The notes below the pieces were generated by a model. It did not search any database, was not told the origin of the DNA, and saw nothing but the letters and a program-made list of their open reading frames with translations. Shown piece after piece: positions 46,832-55,393 of a stretch of DNA of 64,000 bases. Position 1 is the first letter of the stretch. Each line of letters begins with the position of its first letter. The stretch is taken from the NCBI RefSeq assembly GCF_000720635.1, contig NZ_JOCF01000032.1, positions 1 through 64,000 of the forward strand. The letters are read 5' to 3'. The position numbers and the translations under genes are program-made. This stretch comes from Streptomyces sp. NRRL WC-3742. GTDB taxonomy: Bacteria > Actinomycetota > Actinomycetes > Streptomycetales > Streptomycetaceae.

Positions 46832-47146
46832 GTGATCGTCAGGATCTGGGCCGGGCAGGTCGTCGCCGGTCGCCTGGAGGAGTTCTGCGCGCACCTGGTG
46901 GCCCAGGTGATCCCGCAGCTCGGGCAGACGGACGGCTGCCTCGGCGGCGAACTGCTGCGCTCGGTGGCCGAGGACGGGCAGCGGGTGCTCGTGCTCAGCC
47001 GCTGGCGCGACGAGGAGGCCCTGCGCGGCTACGCCGGGCCGATGTGGCGGATCCGGCCGGTCTGGTCGGAGGGGGAGATGACCTACCTCGCGCACCCGCC
47101 GGAGGTGACCCACTTCACCACCACCGCTCTGCCCGCCGCCGCCTGA
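46832..47146 (+). CDS. ABM (antibiotic biosynthesis monooxygenase)-like dimeric barrel protein
   Basis: 104 aa from GTG 46832, with GGGAGG upstream; an ATG 33 bases earlier is in frame but has no Shine-Dalgarno sequence. Ferredoxin-like alpha/beta barrel: VRIWAGQVVAGRLEEFCAHL, PQLGQTDGCLGGELLRS, and VLVLSRWRDEEALRGYAG. May be a heme- or quinone-handling monooxygenase or a simple binding protein. Monocistronic. Confidence 0.85.
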   Translation: MIVRIWAGQVVAGRLEEFCAHLVAQVIPQLGQTDGCLGGELLRSVAEDGQRVLVLSRWRDEEALRGYAGPMWRIRPVWSEGEMTYLAHPPEVTHFTTTALPAAA

Positions 47147-47164
47147 GCCGTGTCCTTCGGCTCA
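47144..47164 (+). terminator. Hairpin terminator after the ABM gene
   Basis: TGAGCCG / CGGCTCA, 7-bp stem whose first bases include the ABM stop codon. Confidence 0.5.
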
Positions 47165-47315
47165 CGCCGGGCGGTCGCAGCTCGCCCCCCTCCGGAGGGC
47201 CCGCCCCGGAGGGGTCGCGCATTCCCGCCCCCCGCGTGAAACAGCCCACACCCCGGGGCCCTCCCTGAGCCCTCGCGCCGCGTGGCACAATGACGGGCAA
47301 CAGCAGTGACGTTCA

Positions 47316-47441
47316 GCGCACTCCGGGGTCGGTGAAAATCCGAACCGGCGGTTACAGTCCGCGACCCGTCCGCAGCCAGCGGCCGGTTGACCAGGTGAAA
47401 TTCCTGGACCGACGGTTAAAGTCCGGATGGGAGGCGTGCGC
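47316..47441 (+). ncRNA. FMN riboswitch (RFN element) of the rib operon
   Basis: P1 GCGCAC / GTGCGC closes the canonical RFN blocks: CTCCGGGGTCGGTGAAAATC, CGAACCGGCGGTTACAGTCC, GCGACCC, ACCAGGTGAAATTCCTGGA and CCGACGGTTAAAGTCCGGAT. The aptamer binds FMN and lowers expression of riboflavin synthesis and transport genes. The ribE start lies 254 bases downstream. Confidence 0.95.
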
Positions 47442-47461
47442 GGGCGGACGAAGAGCAGTAT

Positions 47462-47553
47462 CCGTGGTTCCACGAGGTCGGTCGCGATCGCATGCGGTCG
47501 CAGAGCGAACGAGCAGAACCACGGGCAGGTGAGTGACGGGAGCCAGTGCTCCC
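47462..47553 (+). promoter_or_regulatory. Expression-platform hairpins of the FMN riboswitch
   Basis: CCGTGGTTC (47462-47470) pairs with GAACCACGG (47516-47524), 9 bp perfect, enclosing a GCGATCGC region. Then GGGAGC-CAGT-GCTCCC (47538-47553). No poly-U run follows either, so control may rely on Rho or translation. Confidence 0.5.
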
Positions 47554-47695
47554 GGCCGGGAGAGCGATCCCCTGGCGGCCTCAAACACCGCACCCCCGAC
47601 CAGGGGTACGGCCAGGGGGCCCGCGCACCGGTGCCCGTCCGTGTCATCTCCCTCTGCCGCCCCGGAGTCCGCGCCCCAAGCGCGAGGAGACCCGG

Positions 47696-48379
47696 GTGTT
47701 CACCGGCATCATCGAAGAGCTCGGCGAGGTCGTGTCGATCGAGGAGATCGGCGACTCCTCGCGAATCCGCCTGCGCGGCCCGGTGGTCTGTGCCGATGCG
47801 AGCCACGGCGCCTCCATCGCGGTCAACGGCGTCTGCCTGACCGTCGTCGACACCCCGGACGAACTGGCCGCCGGCACCGGCGAGTTCAGCGCCGACGTGA
47901 TGGCCGAGACCCTCCACCGTTCCAGCCTGGGCGAGTTGAAGCCCGGCTCGCCGGTCAACCTCGAGCGCGCCATGGCGCTCGGCGCCCGGCTCGGCGGACA
48001 CCTGGTGCAGGGTCATGTCGACGCCACCGGACGGCTGTTGAGCCGGGAGCCCGGCGAGCGCGACGCCAACGGCGACCTGCGCTGGGAGGTGCTGCGCTTC
48101 TCGCTGCCCGCCACCGTCTCCCGCTACCTGGTGGAGAAGGGCTCGATCACGGTCGACGGCGTCAGCCTCACCGTGGTGGAGGCGGCCCTCGACAGCTTCA
48201 CCGTCAGCCTCATCCCGGCCACCCTCGCCCTGACCACGCTCGGCGCGAAGACCGTCGGCGAGAGCGTCAACCTGGAGGTGGACGTCCTCGCCAAGTACGT
48301 GGAGCGCCTCCTCGAGGCCCGCACGCTCCCCACCCTCCCGAACCTGCCGAACCTGCCCGAGACGGGGGAGACCAAGTGA
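47696..48379 (+). CDS. ribE: Riboflavin synthase, alpha chain
   Basis: 227 aa from GTG 47696 with GAGGAG upstream (mature start [11 protein letters not shown]). Two lumazine-binding repeats: first with GVCLTVVD and [11 protein letters not shown], second with [13 protein letters not shown]. Trimeric; dismutates two 6,7-dimethyl-8-ribityllumazine to riboflavin and pyrimidinedione. First gene of the FMN-regulated operon and overlaps ribM by GTGA. C-terminal tail after residue ~205 has a repeated [11 protein letters not shown] stretch. Confidence 0.95.
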   Translation: MFTGIIEELGEVVSIEEIGDSSRIRLRGPVVCADASHGASIAVNGVCLTVVDTPDELAAGTGEFSADVMAETLHRSSLGELKPGSPVNLERAMALGARLGGHLVQGHVDATGRLLSREPGERDANGDLRWEVLRFSLPATVSRYLVEKGSITVDGVSLTVVEAALDSFTVSLIPATLALTTLGAKTVGESVNLEVDVLAKYVERLLEARTLPTLPNLPNLPETGETK

Positions 48380-49023
48380 GCTGGCTCAGCGGCGAGGCGT
48401 TCACCGTCCTCGGCGAACACGTGAAGTGGGCCGACATGATCGGCAACCTGCTCGGTTTCGGCGCCCTCGCCCTCGGCTGGCGCCGCTCGATGTGGAGCTG
48501 GCCCGTGCAGCTCCTCTCCGGCGCCGTGCTGATCACCGCCTACCTCGGCGGCCACGTCCCCGGCCTGATCGGCAAGCAGCTGATCATCATCACCACGGCC
48601 GTCTGGGGCTGGCGGCAGTGGCGCCTCGGCCGCCGCGACACCGGCACGATCGCCGTACGGTTCGCCACCTGGCCCGAGCGCGCCGTCCTGGCCGGGGGCA
48701 CCGCCGTCGCCACCGTCGCCCTGGCGCTGCTCTTCACCTCGTACCCGAGCCTGTCCTGGAGCCCCTGGTCGGACGCCTACATCTTCGTCGGCACCCTGGC
48801 CGCGATGATCGCCCAGGCGCGCGGCTGGCTGGAGTTCTGGTTCGCCTGGATCGCCGTCGACGTGGTCGGCGTCCCCTTCGCCTTCAACAGCGGCTACACC
48901 TTCTCCGGCCTCACCTACTCCGTCTACTTCGTCCTGGTGATCCTCGGCCTGCGCTCCTGGTGGATGAGCACCCGTGAGCCCCGAGTCACCGCCGCCAACG
49001 TCCCGCAGGGAGTCACGGCATGA
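48376..49023 (+). CDS. ribM: PnuC-family riboflavin transporter RibM
   Basis: 215 aa from GTG 48376. Seven to eight hydrophobic segments with PnuC features: [49 protein letters not shown]. PnuC normally carries nicotinamide riboside. In Streptomyces and Corynebacterium the copy inside the rib operon (RibM) was shown to carry riboflavin or roseoflavin. Its place between ribE and ribBA behind an FMN riboswitch supports RibM. Overlaps ribBA by ATGA. Confidence 0.92.
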   Translation: MSWLSGEAFTVLGEHVKWADMIGNLLGFGALALGWRRSMWSWPVQLLSGAVLITAYLGGHVPGLIGKQLIIITTAVWGWRQWRLGRRDTGTIAVRFATWPERAVLAGGTAVATVALALLFTSYPSLSWSPWSDAYIFVGTLAAMIAQARGWLEFWFAWIAVDVVGVPFAFNSGYTFSGLTYSVYFVLVILGLRSWWMSTREPRVTAANVPQGVTA

Positions 49024-50297
49024 CCGAGAACCAGACGCACCCCGACGGCGACGACGGCCTCGCCGACATCGTCCTCGACCCGGTCGAGCGCGCCATCGCC
49101 GACATCGCCCTCGGGCGGGCCGTGATCGTGGTCGACGACGAGAACCGCGAGAACGAGGGCGACTTCATCTTCGCGGCCTCCGCCGCCACCCCCGAGCTGA
49201 TGGCCTTCACCATCCGCTACAGCTCCGGCGTCATCTGCGTCCCCATGACCGGGGACGAGCTGGACCGCCTCAAGCTCCCGCCCATGACGGCCGTCAACGA
49301 GGACCGCAAGGGCACCGCCTACGCCGTCTCCGTGGACGCCCGCGAGGGCGTGGACACCGGCATCTCCGCCGCCGACCGCGCCCGGACCGTACGGCTGCTC
49401 TCCTCGCCCGGCACCGAGCCCGGCGACCTCACCCGCCCCGGGCACGTCTTCCCGCTGCGCGCCGTCGAGGGCGGCGTGCTGGCCCGCCCCGGCCACACCG
49501 AGGCGACCGTCGACCTGGCCCGCCTCGCCGGGCTGGCGCCGGCCGGCGTCTGCGTCGAGGTGGTCAACGACGACGGCACCATGGCGCGGCTGCCCGAGCT
49601 GGTCGTCTTCGCCCGGGAGCACGGCCTCGCGATCATCTCCATCGCGGACCTGATCGCCTACCGCCGCCGCACCGAGCTGCACGTGGACCGGGCCGCCGTC
49701 ACCTCCCTGCCCACCCGGTACGGCGACTTCACCGCCGTCGGCTACCAGGGCACCATCGACGGCGTCGAGCACCTCGCCCTGGTGGCGGGCGGCCTCGGCC
49801 CGGACGGGCGGCTGCCGGACGGCGAGGACGTGCTGGTGCGCGTCCACTCCGAGTGCCTGACCGGCGACGTCTTCGGCTCGCTGCGCTGCGACTGCGGCCC
49901 GCAGCTGGACGCCTCGCTCGAGCGCGTCGCCGAGGCCGGCCGGGGCGTGGTGCTCTACCTGCGCGGCCACGAGGGCCGGGGGATCGGCCTGATGCACAAG
50001 CTGCGGGCGTACGAGCTCCAGGAGCAGGGGCGCGACACCGTCGACGCCAACCTGGAGCTGGGCCTGCCCGCCGACGCCCGCGACTACAGCATCGGCGCCC
50101 AGATGCTGGTGGACCTCGGGGTCCGCTCGCTGACCCTGCTCACCAACAACCCGGAGAAGCTCACCGCGCTCACCGACCACGGCCTCAAGGTCAAGGGGCG
50201 CGAGGCGGTCGAGATCGCGCCGAGCGAGCACAACCTGCGCTACCTGCGCACCAAGCGCGACCGGATGGGCCACGACCTGCCCGGCCTGGGCTCCTGA
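49020..50297 (+). CDS. ribBA: Bifunctional DHBP synthase / GTP cyclohydrolase II
   Basis: 425 aa. N-terminal DHBP synthase (~15-220; [18 protein letters not shown] metal-binding acidic loop, [13 protein letters not shown]). C-terminal GTP cyclohydrolase II (~225-420) with the zinc ligands in [20 protein letters not shown] and [13 protein letters not shown]. Makes L-3,4-dihydroxybutan-2-one 4-phosphate from ribulose 5-phosphate and the pyrimidine precursor from GTP. ATG overlaps the ribM stop. Confidence 0.97.
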   Translation: MTENQTHPDGDDGLADIVLDPVERAIADIALGRAVIVVDDENRENEGDFIFAASAATPELMAFTIRYSSGVICVPMTGDELDRLKLPPMTAVNEDRKGTAYAVSVDAREGVDTGISAADRARTVRLLSSPGTEPGDLTRPGHVFPLRAVEGGVLARPGHTEATVDLARLAGLAPAGVCVEVVNDDGTMARLPELVVFAREHGLAIISIADLIAYRRRTELHVDRAAVTSLPTRYGDFTAVGYQGTIDGVEHLALVAGGLGPDGRLPDGEDVLVRVHSECLTGDVFGSLRCDCGPQLDASLERVAEAGRGVVLYLRGHEGRGIGLMHKLRAYELQEQGRDTVDANLELGLPADARDYSIGAQMLVDLGVRSLTLLTNNPEKLTALTDHGLKVKGREAVEIAPSEHNLRYLRTKRDRMGHDLPGLGS

Positions 50298-50332
50298 ACC
50301 ACCTCACCACGTACGGAAAGTAGGAACAGAGC

Positions 50333-50806
50333 ATGAGCGGCCACGGAGCCCCCGAGCTGACCATCGACGGCGTCGCCGACCTCAAGGTCGCGGTCATCGC
50401 CGCCCAGTGGCACGACAAGGTGATGAACGGCCTGCTGGACGGCGCCCACCGCGCCCTCAAGGAGCTGGGCATCGCCGAGCCCACCGTGCTGCGCGTGCCC
50501 GGCACCTTCGAGCTGCCCGTCGCCGCCAAGCGCCTCGCCGAGCGCGGCTACGACGCCGTCGTCGCCCTCGGCGTGGTGATCCGCGGCGGCACCCCGCACT
50601 TCGACTACGTCTGCCAGGCGGCCACCGTCGGCCTCACCCAGGTCAGCGTCGACACCGGCGTCCCCGTCGGCTTCGGCGTGCTGACCTGCGACAACGAGGA
50701 GCAGGCCCTCGACCGGGCCGGCCTGCCGGGCTCCGCCGAGGACAAGGGCCACGAGGCCGTCACCGCCGCCGTCGCCACCGCCGCGGTGCTGCGCGCCGCG
50801 CTCTGA
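50333..50806 (+). CDS. ribH: 6,7-dimethyl-8-ribityllumazine synthase
   Basis: 157 aa, expected length. [20 protein letters not shown], the [17 protein letters not shown] phosphate/substrate site, [16 protein letters not shown]. Condenses the diaminouracil and dihydroxybutanone phosphate; forms pentamers or 60-mers. Last gene of the rib operon, 35 bases after ribBA, followed by a strong terminator. Confidence 0.97.
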   Translation: MSGHGAPELTIDGVADLKVAVIAAQWHDKVMNGLLDGAHRALKELGIAEPTVLRVPGTFELPVAAKRLAERGYDAVVALGVVIRGGTPHFDYVCQAATVGLTQVSVDTGVPVGFGVLTCDNEEQALDRAGLPGSAEDKGHEAVTAAVATAAVLRAAL

Positions 50807-50836
50807 CACCGGCCGGTCCGGGCCTTCCCGGAACCT

Positions 50837-50878
50837 TCCCGGACCGTGGACGTCCACCCGACCGTCCACGGTCCGGGA
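50837..50878 (+). terminator. rib operon terminator
   Basis: 16-bp perfect stem TCCCGGACCGTGGACG / CGTCCACGGTCCGGGA with a 10-base loop, 30 bases after ribH. Confidence 0.85.
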
Positions 50879-50923
50879 CCGTTTACCGCCCGTCCGCCCG
50901 CACGCCGTAAGGTGAGTCCCATC

Positions 50924-51196
50924 ATGGCTTCGAAGACATTCGAGGAGCTCTTCGCCGAGCTCCAGCAGAAGGCCGCCACCGGCGACCCCTCGTCCTCCCG
51001 TACCGCGCAGCTCGTCCAGCAGGGCGTCCATGCGATCGGCAAGAAGGTCGTCGAGGAGGCCGCCGAGGTCTGGATGGCCGCCGAGTTCCAGTCCGACGAG
51101 CAGACGGCCGAGGAGATCTCGCAACTCCTCTACCACCTTCAGGTGATGATGATCGCCCGCAAGCTGACGCTCGACGACGTCTACAAGTACCTCTAA
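50924..51196 (+). CDS. hisE: Phosphoribosyl-ATP pyrophosphatase
   Basis: 90 aa from ATG 50924, preceded by AAGGTGAG. MazG-like alpha-helical NTP-PPase: [20 protein letters not shown] (the E-x-x-E metal site), [15 protein letters not shown]. Second step of histidine synthesis. Followed by hisG 51 bases later; hisE-hisG order is usual in actinomycetes. Confidence 0.96.
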   Translation: MASKTFEELFAELQQKAATGDPSSSRTAQLVQQGVHAIGKKVVEEAAEVWMAAEFQSDEQTAEEISQLLYHLQVMMIARKLTLDDVYKYL

Positions 51197-51247
51197 GCCC
51201 GACCCTCAGTAGCACTCCCTCCCCAACAGGTAAGGAAGCAACCTCCC

Positions 51248-52096
51248 ATGCTGCGCATCGCCGTCCCCAACAAGGGTTCGCTCTCGGGTCCCGCGGCGGA
51301 GATGCTCCATGAGGCCGGCTACCGCCAGCGCAAGGACCCGAAGGAACTGGTCCTGGTCGACCCGAACAACGAGGTCGAGTTCTTCTTCCTGCGCCCGCGC
51401 GACATCGCCGTCTACGTCGGCTCCGGCCGCCTCGACGTCGGCATCACCGGCCGCGACCTGCTCCTGGACTCGCACTCCAACGCGGAGGAGGTGCTCGCCC
51501 TCGGCTTCGCCGCATCGACCTTCCGCTTCGCCCGCCCCGAGGGCGTGCAGGTCGAGGACGTCAAGGGCCTGGAGGGCCTGCGCATCGCGACCTCCTACAC
51601 GGGCCTGGTCGAGCAGCACCTCGCCGACAACGGCGTGAAGGCGACGGTCACCAAGCTGGACGGCGCGGTCGAGACCGCGGTGCAGCTCGGCGTCGCCGAC
51701 GTGATCGCCGACGTGGTGGAGACCGGCACCAGCCTGCGCAACGCGGGCCTGGAGGTGTTCGGCGAGCCGATCCTGATCTCCGACGCCGTGGTGATCCGCC
51801 CCAAGGGCGCCGGCGAGGACGCGGGCGTGGACCAGTTCCTGCGCCGCCTCCAGGGCGTCCTGGTGGCCCGCCGCTACGTGCTGATGGACTACGACATCCG
51901 GGCCGAGAAGGTCGGCGCCGCCGTGGCGCTCACCCCGGGCCTGGAGTCGCCGACCGTCTCCCCGCTGCACACCGAGGGCTGGGTGGCCGTCCGCTCGATG
52001 GTGCTGCGCAAGGAGGCCCAGCAGATCATGGACGACCTGTGGGGCATCGGTGCCCGCGCGATCCTGGTCACCAACATCCACGCCTGCCGCCTCTGA
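51248..52096 (+). CDS. hisG: ATP phosphoribosyltransferase (long form)
   Basis: 282 aa: catalytic domain to ~210 (LRIAVPNKGSLSGPAAEMLH, YVGSGRLDVGITGRDL, ADVIADVVETGTSLRNAGLE, the PRPP loop) plus the C-terminal HisG_C regulatory domain (~210-282, VAVRSMVLRKEAQQIMDDLW), so hexameric and His-inhibited. Catalyses the first step of histidine synthesis. Its stop is the seed of a 17-bp tandem repeat. Confidence 0.97.
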   Translation: MLRIAVPNKGSLSGPAAEMLHEAGYRQRKDPKELVLVDPNNEVEFFFLRPRDIAVYVGSGRLDVGITGRDLLLDSHSNAEEVLALGFAASTFRFARPEGVQVEDVKGLEGLRIATSYTGLVEQHLADNGVKATVTKLDGAVETAVQLGVADVIADVVETGTSLRNAGLEVFGEPILISDAVVIRPKGAGEDAGVDQFLRRLQGVLVARRYVLMDYDIRAEKVGAAVALTPGLESPTVSPLHTEGWVAVRSMVLRKEAQQIMDDLWGIGARAILVTNIHACRL

Positions 52097-52177
52097 CCCG
52101 CCACGAGCGCTGACCCGCCACGAGCGCTGACCCGCCACGGGCGGCGACCCGCCACGAGCGCTGACCTGCCGCGAGGT
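52093..52177. repeat. 17-bp tandem repeat seeded at the hisG stop codon
   Basis: Five units: CTGACCCGCCACGAGCG at 52093-52109 and 52110-52126, then variants at 52127-52143, 52144-52160 and 52161-52177. The first unit holds the hisG TGA. Confidence 0.9.
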
Positions 52178-52200
52178 CCACAGGTAAAGAACGGTTCAAT

Positions 52201-52234
52201 AGGGGCGGGGACGCCGGCCGGCGTCCCCGCCCCT
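52201..52234 (+). terminator. hisEG terminator (34-bp perfect palindrome)
   Basis: AGGGGCGGGGACGCCGG followed directly by its exact reverse complement; 15 bp can pair around a 4-base loop. Located 105 bases after hisG and 35 bases before the PH-domain gene. Confidence 0.85.
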
Positions 52235-52268
52235 GCGCTGCCGCCACCCGAACCACCGGAGACCGAAC

Positions 52269-52709
52269 GTGTCCACGCCGCCCGTCCAGTACCCCGTCAC
52301 CTGGGCGCCCCGCCGCACCCGCGCCGTGCTGCTGCCGGTCTGCGCGCTGCTGGTGGCGCTGTTCGCGGTGCTGGCCGTGCTGCTCCCGGAGAGCTGGCAG
52401 CTCAACGACCGGATCATGATGGTCATGAGCGGCGTCCTGTTCGCCGCCGTGGGCCTGATGCTGGCCCGCCCCCGGGTGAGCGCCGACGCGGACGGCGTGA
52501 CGGTGATCAACTTCGTCCGCACCCGCCGCCTGGCCTGGGCCGAGATCGTCCGGGTCAATCTCCGCCAGGGCGACCCGTGGGCCACCCTCGACCTCGCGGA
52601 CGGCACCTCGCTGGCCGCCGTCGGCATCCAGCCCGGCGTCGGCCGGAACCAGGCCATCGCGGACGCCCGCGCCCTGCGCGACCTGGTCGACCACCACGCG
52701 GGCCACTGA
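52269..52709 (+). CDS. PH-domain membrane protein
   Basis: 146 aa from GTG 52269. Two membrane helices (~18-40 and ~48-66), then a cytosolic bacterial PH domain (VSADADGVTVINFVRTRRLA, WAEIVRVNLRQGDPWATLDL, with the terminal helix AIADARALRDLVDHH). Common conserved actinomycete protein, role unknown. Preceded by the hisG terminator and followed by the long leader of the CNNM genes. Confidence 0.88.
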   Translation: MSTPPVQYPVTWAPRRTRAVLLPVCALLVALFAVLAVLLPESWQLNDRIMMVMSGVLFAAVGLMLARPRVSADADGVTVINFVRTRRLAWAEIVRVNLRQGDPWATLDLADGTSLAAVGIQPGVGRNQAIADARALRDLVDHHAGH

Positions 52710-52780
52710 AGCCAGGCCACCAACCCCGGACCACCGAACCCGGGCCCGAACGGGCCTGCGAGCCATGTCCGGATATCGTC

Positions 52781-52927
52781 TACGCTGGTAAAAGCGGGGC
52801 AAAGCTTTCCGCCCCCCGAACGACCTGCCCGCACATGACCTGAGGAGTGACACTCCCCCTCGATGGACGATCCGTCCGGTAGTACCTGCGCCGCCTCACT
52901 TCCCACCACCGGAAGGCAGGCGGCACT
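52781..52927 (+). promoter_or_regulatory. Promoter and structured leader of the CNNM/CorC genes
   Basis: TACGCT (52781-52786) is a reasonable -10 in the 218-base gap after the PH gene. The ~135-base leader has GGGGC-AAAGCTTTCC-GCCCC (52796-52815, with the palindrome AAAGCTTT in the loop), and a GAGTG-A-CACTC hairpin around 52849. It does not match a riboswitch class I recognise. Confidence 0.4.
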
Positions 52928-54271
52928 GTGATCACCGCCTGGCTGCTGTTGCTCGCGGCCGTCCTGCTGATCCTCGCCAACGGCCTCTTCGTCGCCGCCG
53001 AGTTCGCCTTCGTGACCGTCGAGCGCGGGGCCGTGGACCGTTCCGCCGCGGCCGGCGACGCCAAGTCCGGCCGCGTGGCCAGGGCCCTGCGGCACCTCTC
53101 GTTCGAGCTCTCCGGCGCCCAGCTGGGCATCACCGTCACCTCCCTGGTGGTCGGCATGCTCGCCGAGCCGGCCCTGTCGACCCTGCTGAGCCCCGTCATG
53201 ACCGCCGTCGGCGTGCCCGACGCGGCCGCGCGCGGCGTCGCCGTGGTGGTCGGCATGGTGCTCGCCACCGTCGTCCAGATGGTGATCGGCGAGCTGGTGC
53301 CGAAGAACTGGGCGATCTCCCGCCCGCTCCAGGTGGCCCGCGCGGTCGCCGCCCCGCACATGGCCTTCTCGCTCGTCTGCCGCCCGCTGATCAGCTTCCT
53401 GAACGGCGTGGCCGACCGGACGGTGCGCGCCTTCGGTGTCGAACCGCAGGAGGAGCTGGACCACGCCCGCACCCCGGACGAGCTGGTCGCCCTGGCCCGC
53501 CACTCGGCGAAGGCCGGCGCCATAGACGAGGAGTCGGCGCGGCTGTTCGTCCGCACCCTGGGCCTGGGCGAGCTCACCGCCGAGTCCGTGATGACCCCGC
53601 GCATCGACGTGTCCGCCCTGCAGGGCGACGCCACCGCCTCCGACGTCATCAACCTCACCCGGGCCACGGGCCTGTCCCGCTTCCCGGTGTACGCCGACAG
53701 CCTGGACGAGGTCACCGGCATCGTCACGCTCAAGGACGCCCTCGCCGTCCCGGCCGCCCGCCGCGGCCTGGTCCGGGTGGCCGAGCTGGCCGCGCCCCCG
53801 CTGCTGGTGCCCGAGACCCTGCCCGCCGAGCGGCTGCTCGACCGGCTGCGCAAGCTCCAGCCGATGGCCATCGTCGTGGACGAGTACGGCGGCACCGCCG
53901 GCGTCGTCACCGTCGAGGACATCGTCGAGGAGATCGTCGGCGAGGTGCAGGACGAGCACGACCCGGCCGACCACCCCGACCTCCTCGCCCTGCCCGCCGT
54001 CAACGGCCTGCCGGTCTGGCAGGCGGACGGCCGCGCCCGGCTCGACCAGCTGGAGCGCATCGGCCTGCACGCCCCGGACGGCCCGTACGAGACGCTGGCC
54101 GGCCTGGTCGCCGACCTGCTCGGCAAGCTCCCCGAGGTCGGCGAGCGGGCCGAACTGCCCGGCTGGCGGCTCACCGTCACCGGCGTCGACCGCCACCGCA
54201 CCAGCGAGGTCCGGGTGGAACGCACCGCCGCGCCCACGCTGTTCGGCGACGACAGGGGCGGCTCCCGATGA
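52928..54271 (+). CDS. CNNM/CorC-HlyC family protein 1
   Basis: 447 aa from GTG 52928 with GGAAGG. N-terminal CNNM/DUF21 membrane domain (AEFAFVTVERG, GAQLGITVTSLVVGMLAEP, VIGELVPKNWAIS), two CBS domains (~215-335; ESVMTPRIDVSAL, RFPVYADSLDEVTGIV, YGGTAGVVTVEDIVEEIVGE) and a CorC_HlyC domain (~345-435). Such proteins are linked to Mg2+/Co2+ efflux. Overlaps its paralog by ATGA. Confidence 0.94.
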   Translation: MITAWLLLLAAVLLILANGLFVAAEFAFVTVERGAVDRSAAAGDAKSGRVARALRHLSFELSGAQLGITVTSLVVGMLAEPALSTLLSPVMTAVGVPDAAARGVAVVVGMVLATVVQMVIGELVPKNWAISRPLQVARAVAAPHMAFSLVCRPLISFLNGVADRTVRAFGVEPQEELDHARTPDELVALARHSAKAGAIDEESARLFVRTLGLGELTAESVMTPRIDVSALQGDATASDVINLTRATGLSRFPVYADSLDEVTGIVTLKDALAVPAARRGLVRVAELAAPPLLVPETLPAERLLDRLRKLQPMAIVVDEYGGTAGVVTVEDIVEEIVGEVQDEHDPADHPDLLALPAVNGLPVWQADGRARLDQLERIGLHAPDGPYETLAGLVADLLGKLPEVGERAELPGWRLTVTGVDRHRTSEVRVERTAAPTLFGDDRGGSR

Positions 54272-55308
54272 CCGCCCTCCAACTGCTGGTCGCGCTGCTG
54301 CTCCTGCTCGGCAACGCCTTCTTCGTCGGCGCCGAGTTCGCCGTCGTCTCGGTGCGCCGCAGCCAGATCGAGCCGCTCGCCGAGGCGGGCAACAAGCGCG
54401 CCCGCACCGTGCTGCACGCCCTGTCCAACGTCTCCGCGATGCTGGCCGCCGCCCAACTGGGCATCACCGTCTGCTCGCTGGGCCTCGGCGCGCTCGCCGA
54501 GCCGACCATCGCCTCCCTGCTGGAGGGCCCGTTCCACGCGATCGGCGTCCCCTCCGGCCTGATGCACCCGCTCAGCTACGGCATCTCGCTCGCCGTCGTG
54601 GTGTTCCTGCACATGGTGATGGGCGAGATGGTGCCGAAGAACATGGCCATGGCCGGCCCCGAGCGGGCCGCGCTCTGGCTCGGCCCGCCGCTGGACCGGC
54701 TGGCCCGCTGGCTCGCCCCGGTGATCCGGCTGCTGAACAGCCTGGCCAACGCCGTGCTCAGGATGTTCCGGGTGGAGGCCAAGGACGAGGTCGAGTCGGT
54801 GTTCACCACCGAGCAGCTGATGTACCTGCTCGTCGACTCCCGGGACGCGGGCCTGCTCGACCAGGGCCGCCAGGAGCGCCTGGAGGACGCCCTGGAGATG
54901 GGCCACCGCCCGGTCACCGACGTCCTGCTGCGCCCCGAGCAGCTCGTCACCGTGGACACCAAGGTGACGGCCGCCGAGGTCGAGGAGCTCGCCCTGCGCA
55001 CCGGCTTCTCGCGCTTCCCGGTCACCGACGGGGACCCGGCGGGCCACGGCTACCTGGGGTACCTGCACCTCAAGGACATCCTCGACGTCGACGACCCGTC
55101 GGCGCCCGTCCCGGCCCGCCTGTGGCGCCCGATCACGGTGCTGCGCGGCAGCCTCCCGCTGGACGACGCCCTCGGCGCGATGCGCAGGGCCACCTGCCAC
55201 CTGGCCGCCGTCCTCGACCAGGACGGCCGCACGCTGGGCGCGGTGATGCTGGAGGACGTCCTGGAGGAGCTGGTCGGCGAGATGCACGACCCGGACCACC
55301 GCGCCTGA
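54268..55308 (+). CDS. CNNM/CorC family protein 2 (paralog, no CorC_HlyC domain)
   Basis: 346 aa from ATG 54268. DUF21 membrane domain (GNAFFVGAEFAVVSVRRSQ, AAAQLGITVCSLGLGALAEP, GEMVPKNMAMAGPERA) and CBS pair (FSRFPVTDGD, VMLEDVLEELVGE) but stops ~100 residues earlier than its neighbour, without the terminal CorC_HlyC domain. Tandem duplicate; may pair with protein 1 as a heterodimer. Confidence 0.94.
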   Translation: MTALQLLVALLLLLGNAFFVGAEFAVVSVRRSQIEPLAEAGNKRARTVLHALSNVSAMLAAAQLGITVCSLGLGALAEPTIASLLEGPFHAIGVPSGLMHPLSYGISLAVVVFLHMVMGEMVPKNMAMAGPERAALWLGPPLDRLARWLAPVIRLLNSLANAVLRMFRVEAKDEVESVFTTEQLMYLLVDSRDAGLLDQGRQERLEDALEMGHRPVTDVLLRPEQLVTVDTKVTAAEVEELALRTGFSRFPVTDGDPAGHGYLGYLHLKDILDVDDPSAPVPARLWRPITVLRGSLPLDDALGAMRRATCHLAAVLDQDGRTLGAVMLEDVLEELVGEMHDPDHRA

Positions 55309-55393
55309 GGTTCACGTACGTTCGCCGACGGCGATTCTGCCGACAGCAGCGAACGCTTCCCATGCCGGCCACCCTCGTCGCAGGGTGGTCGGC

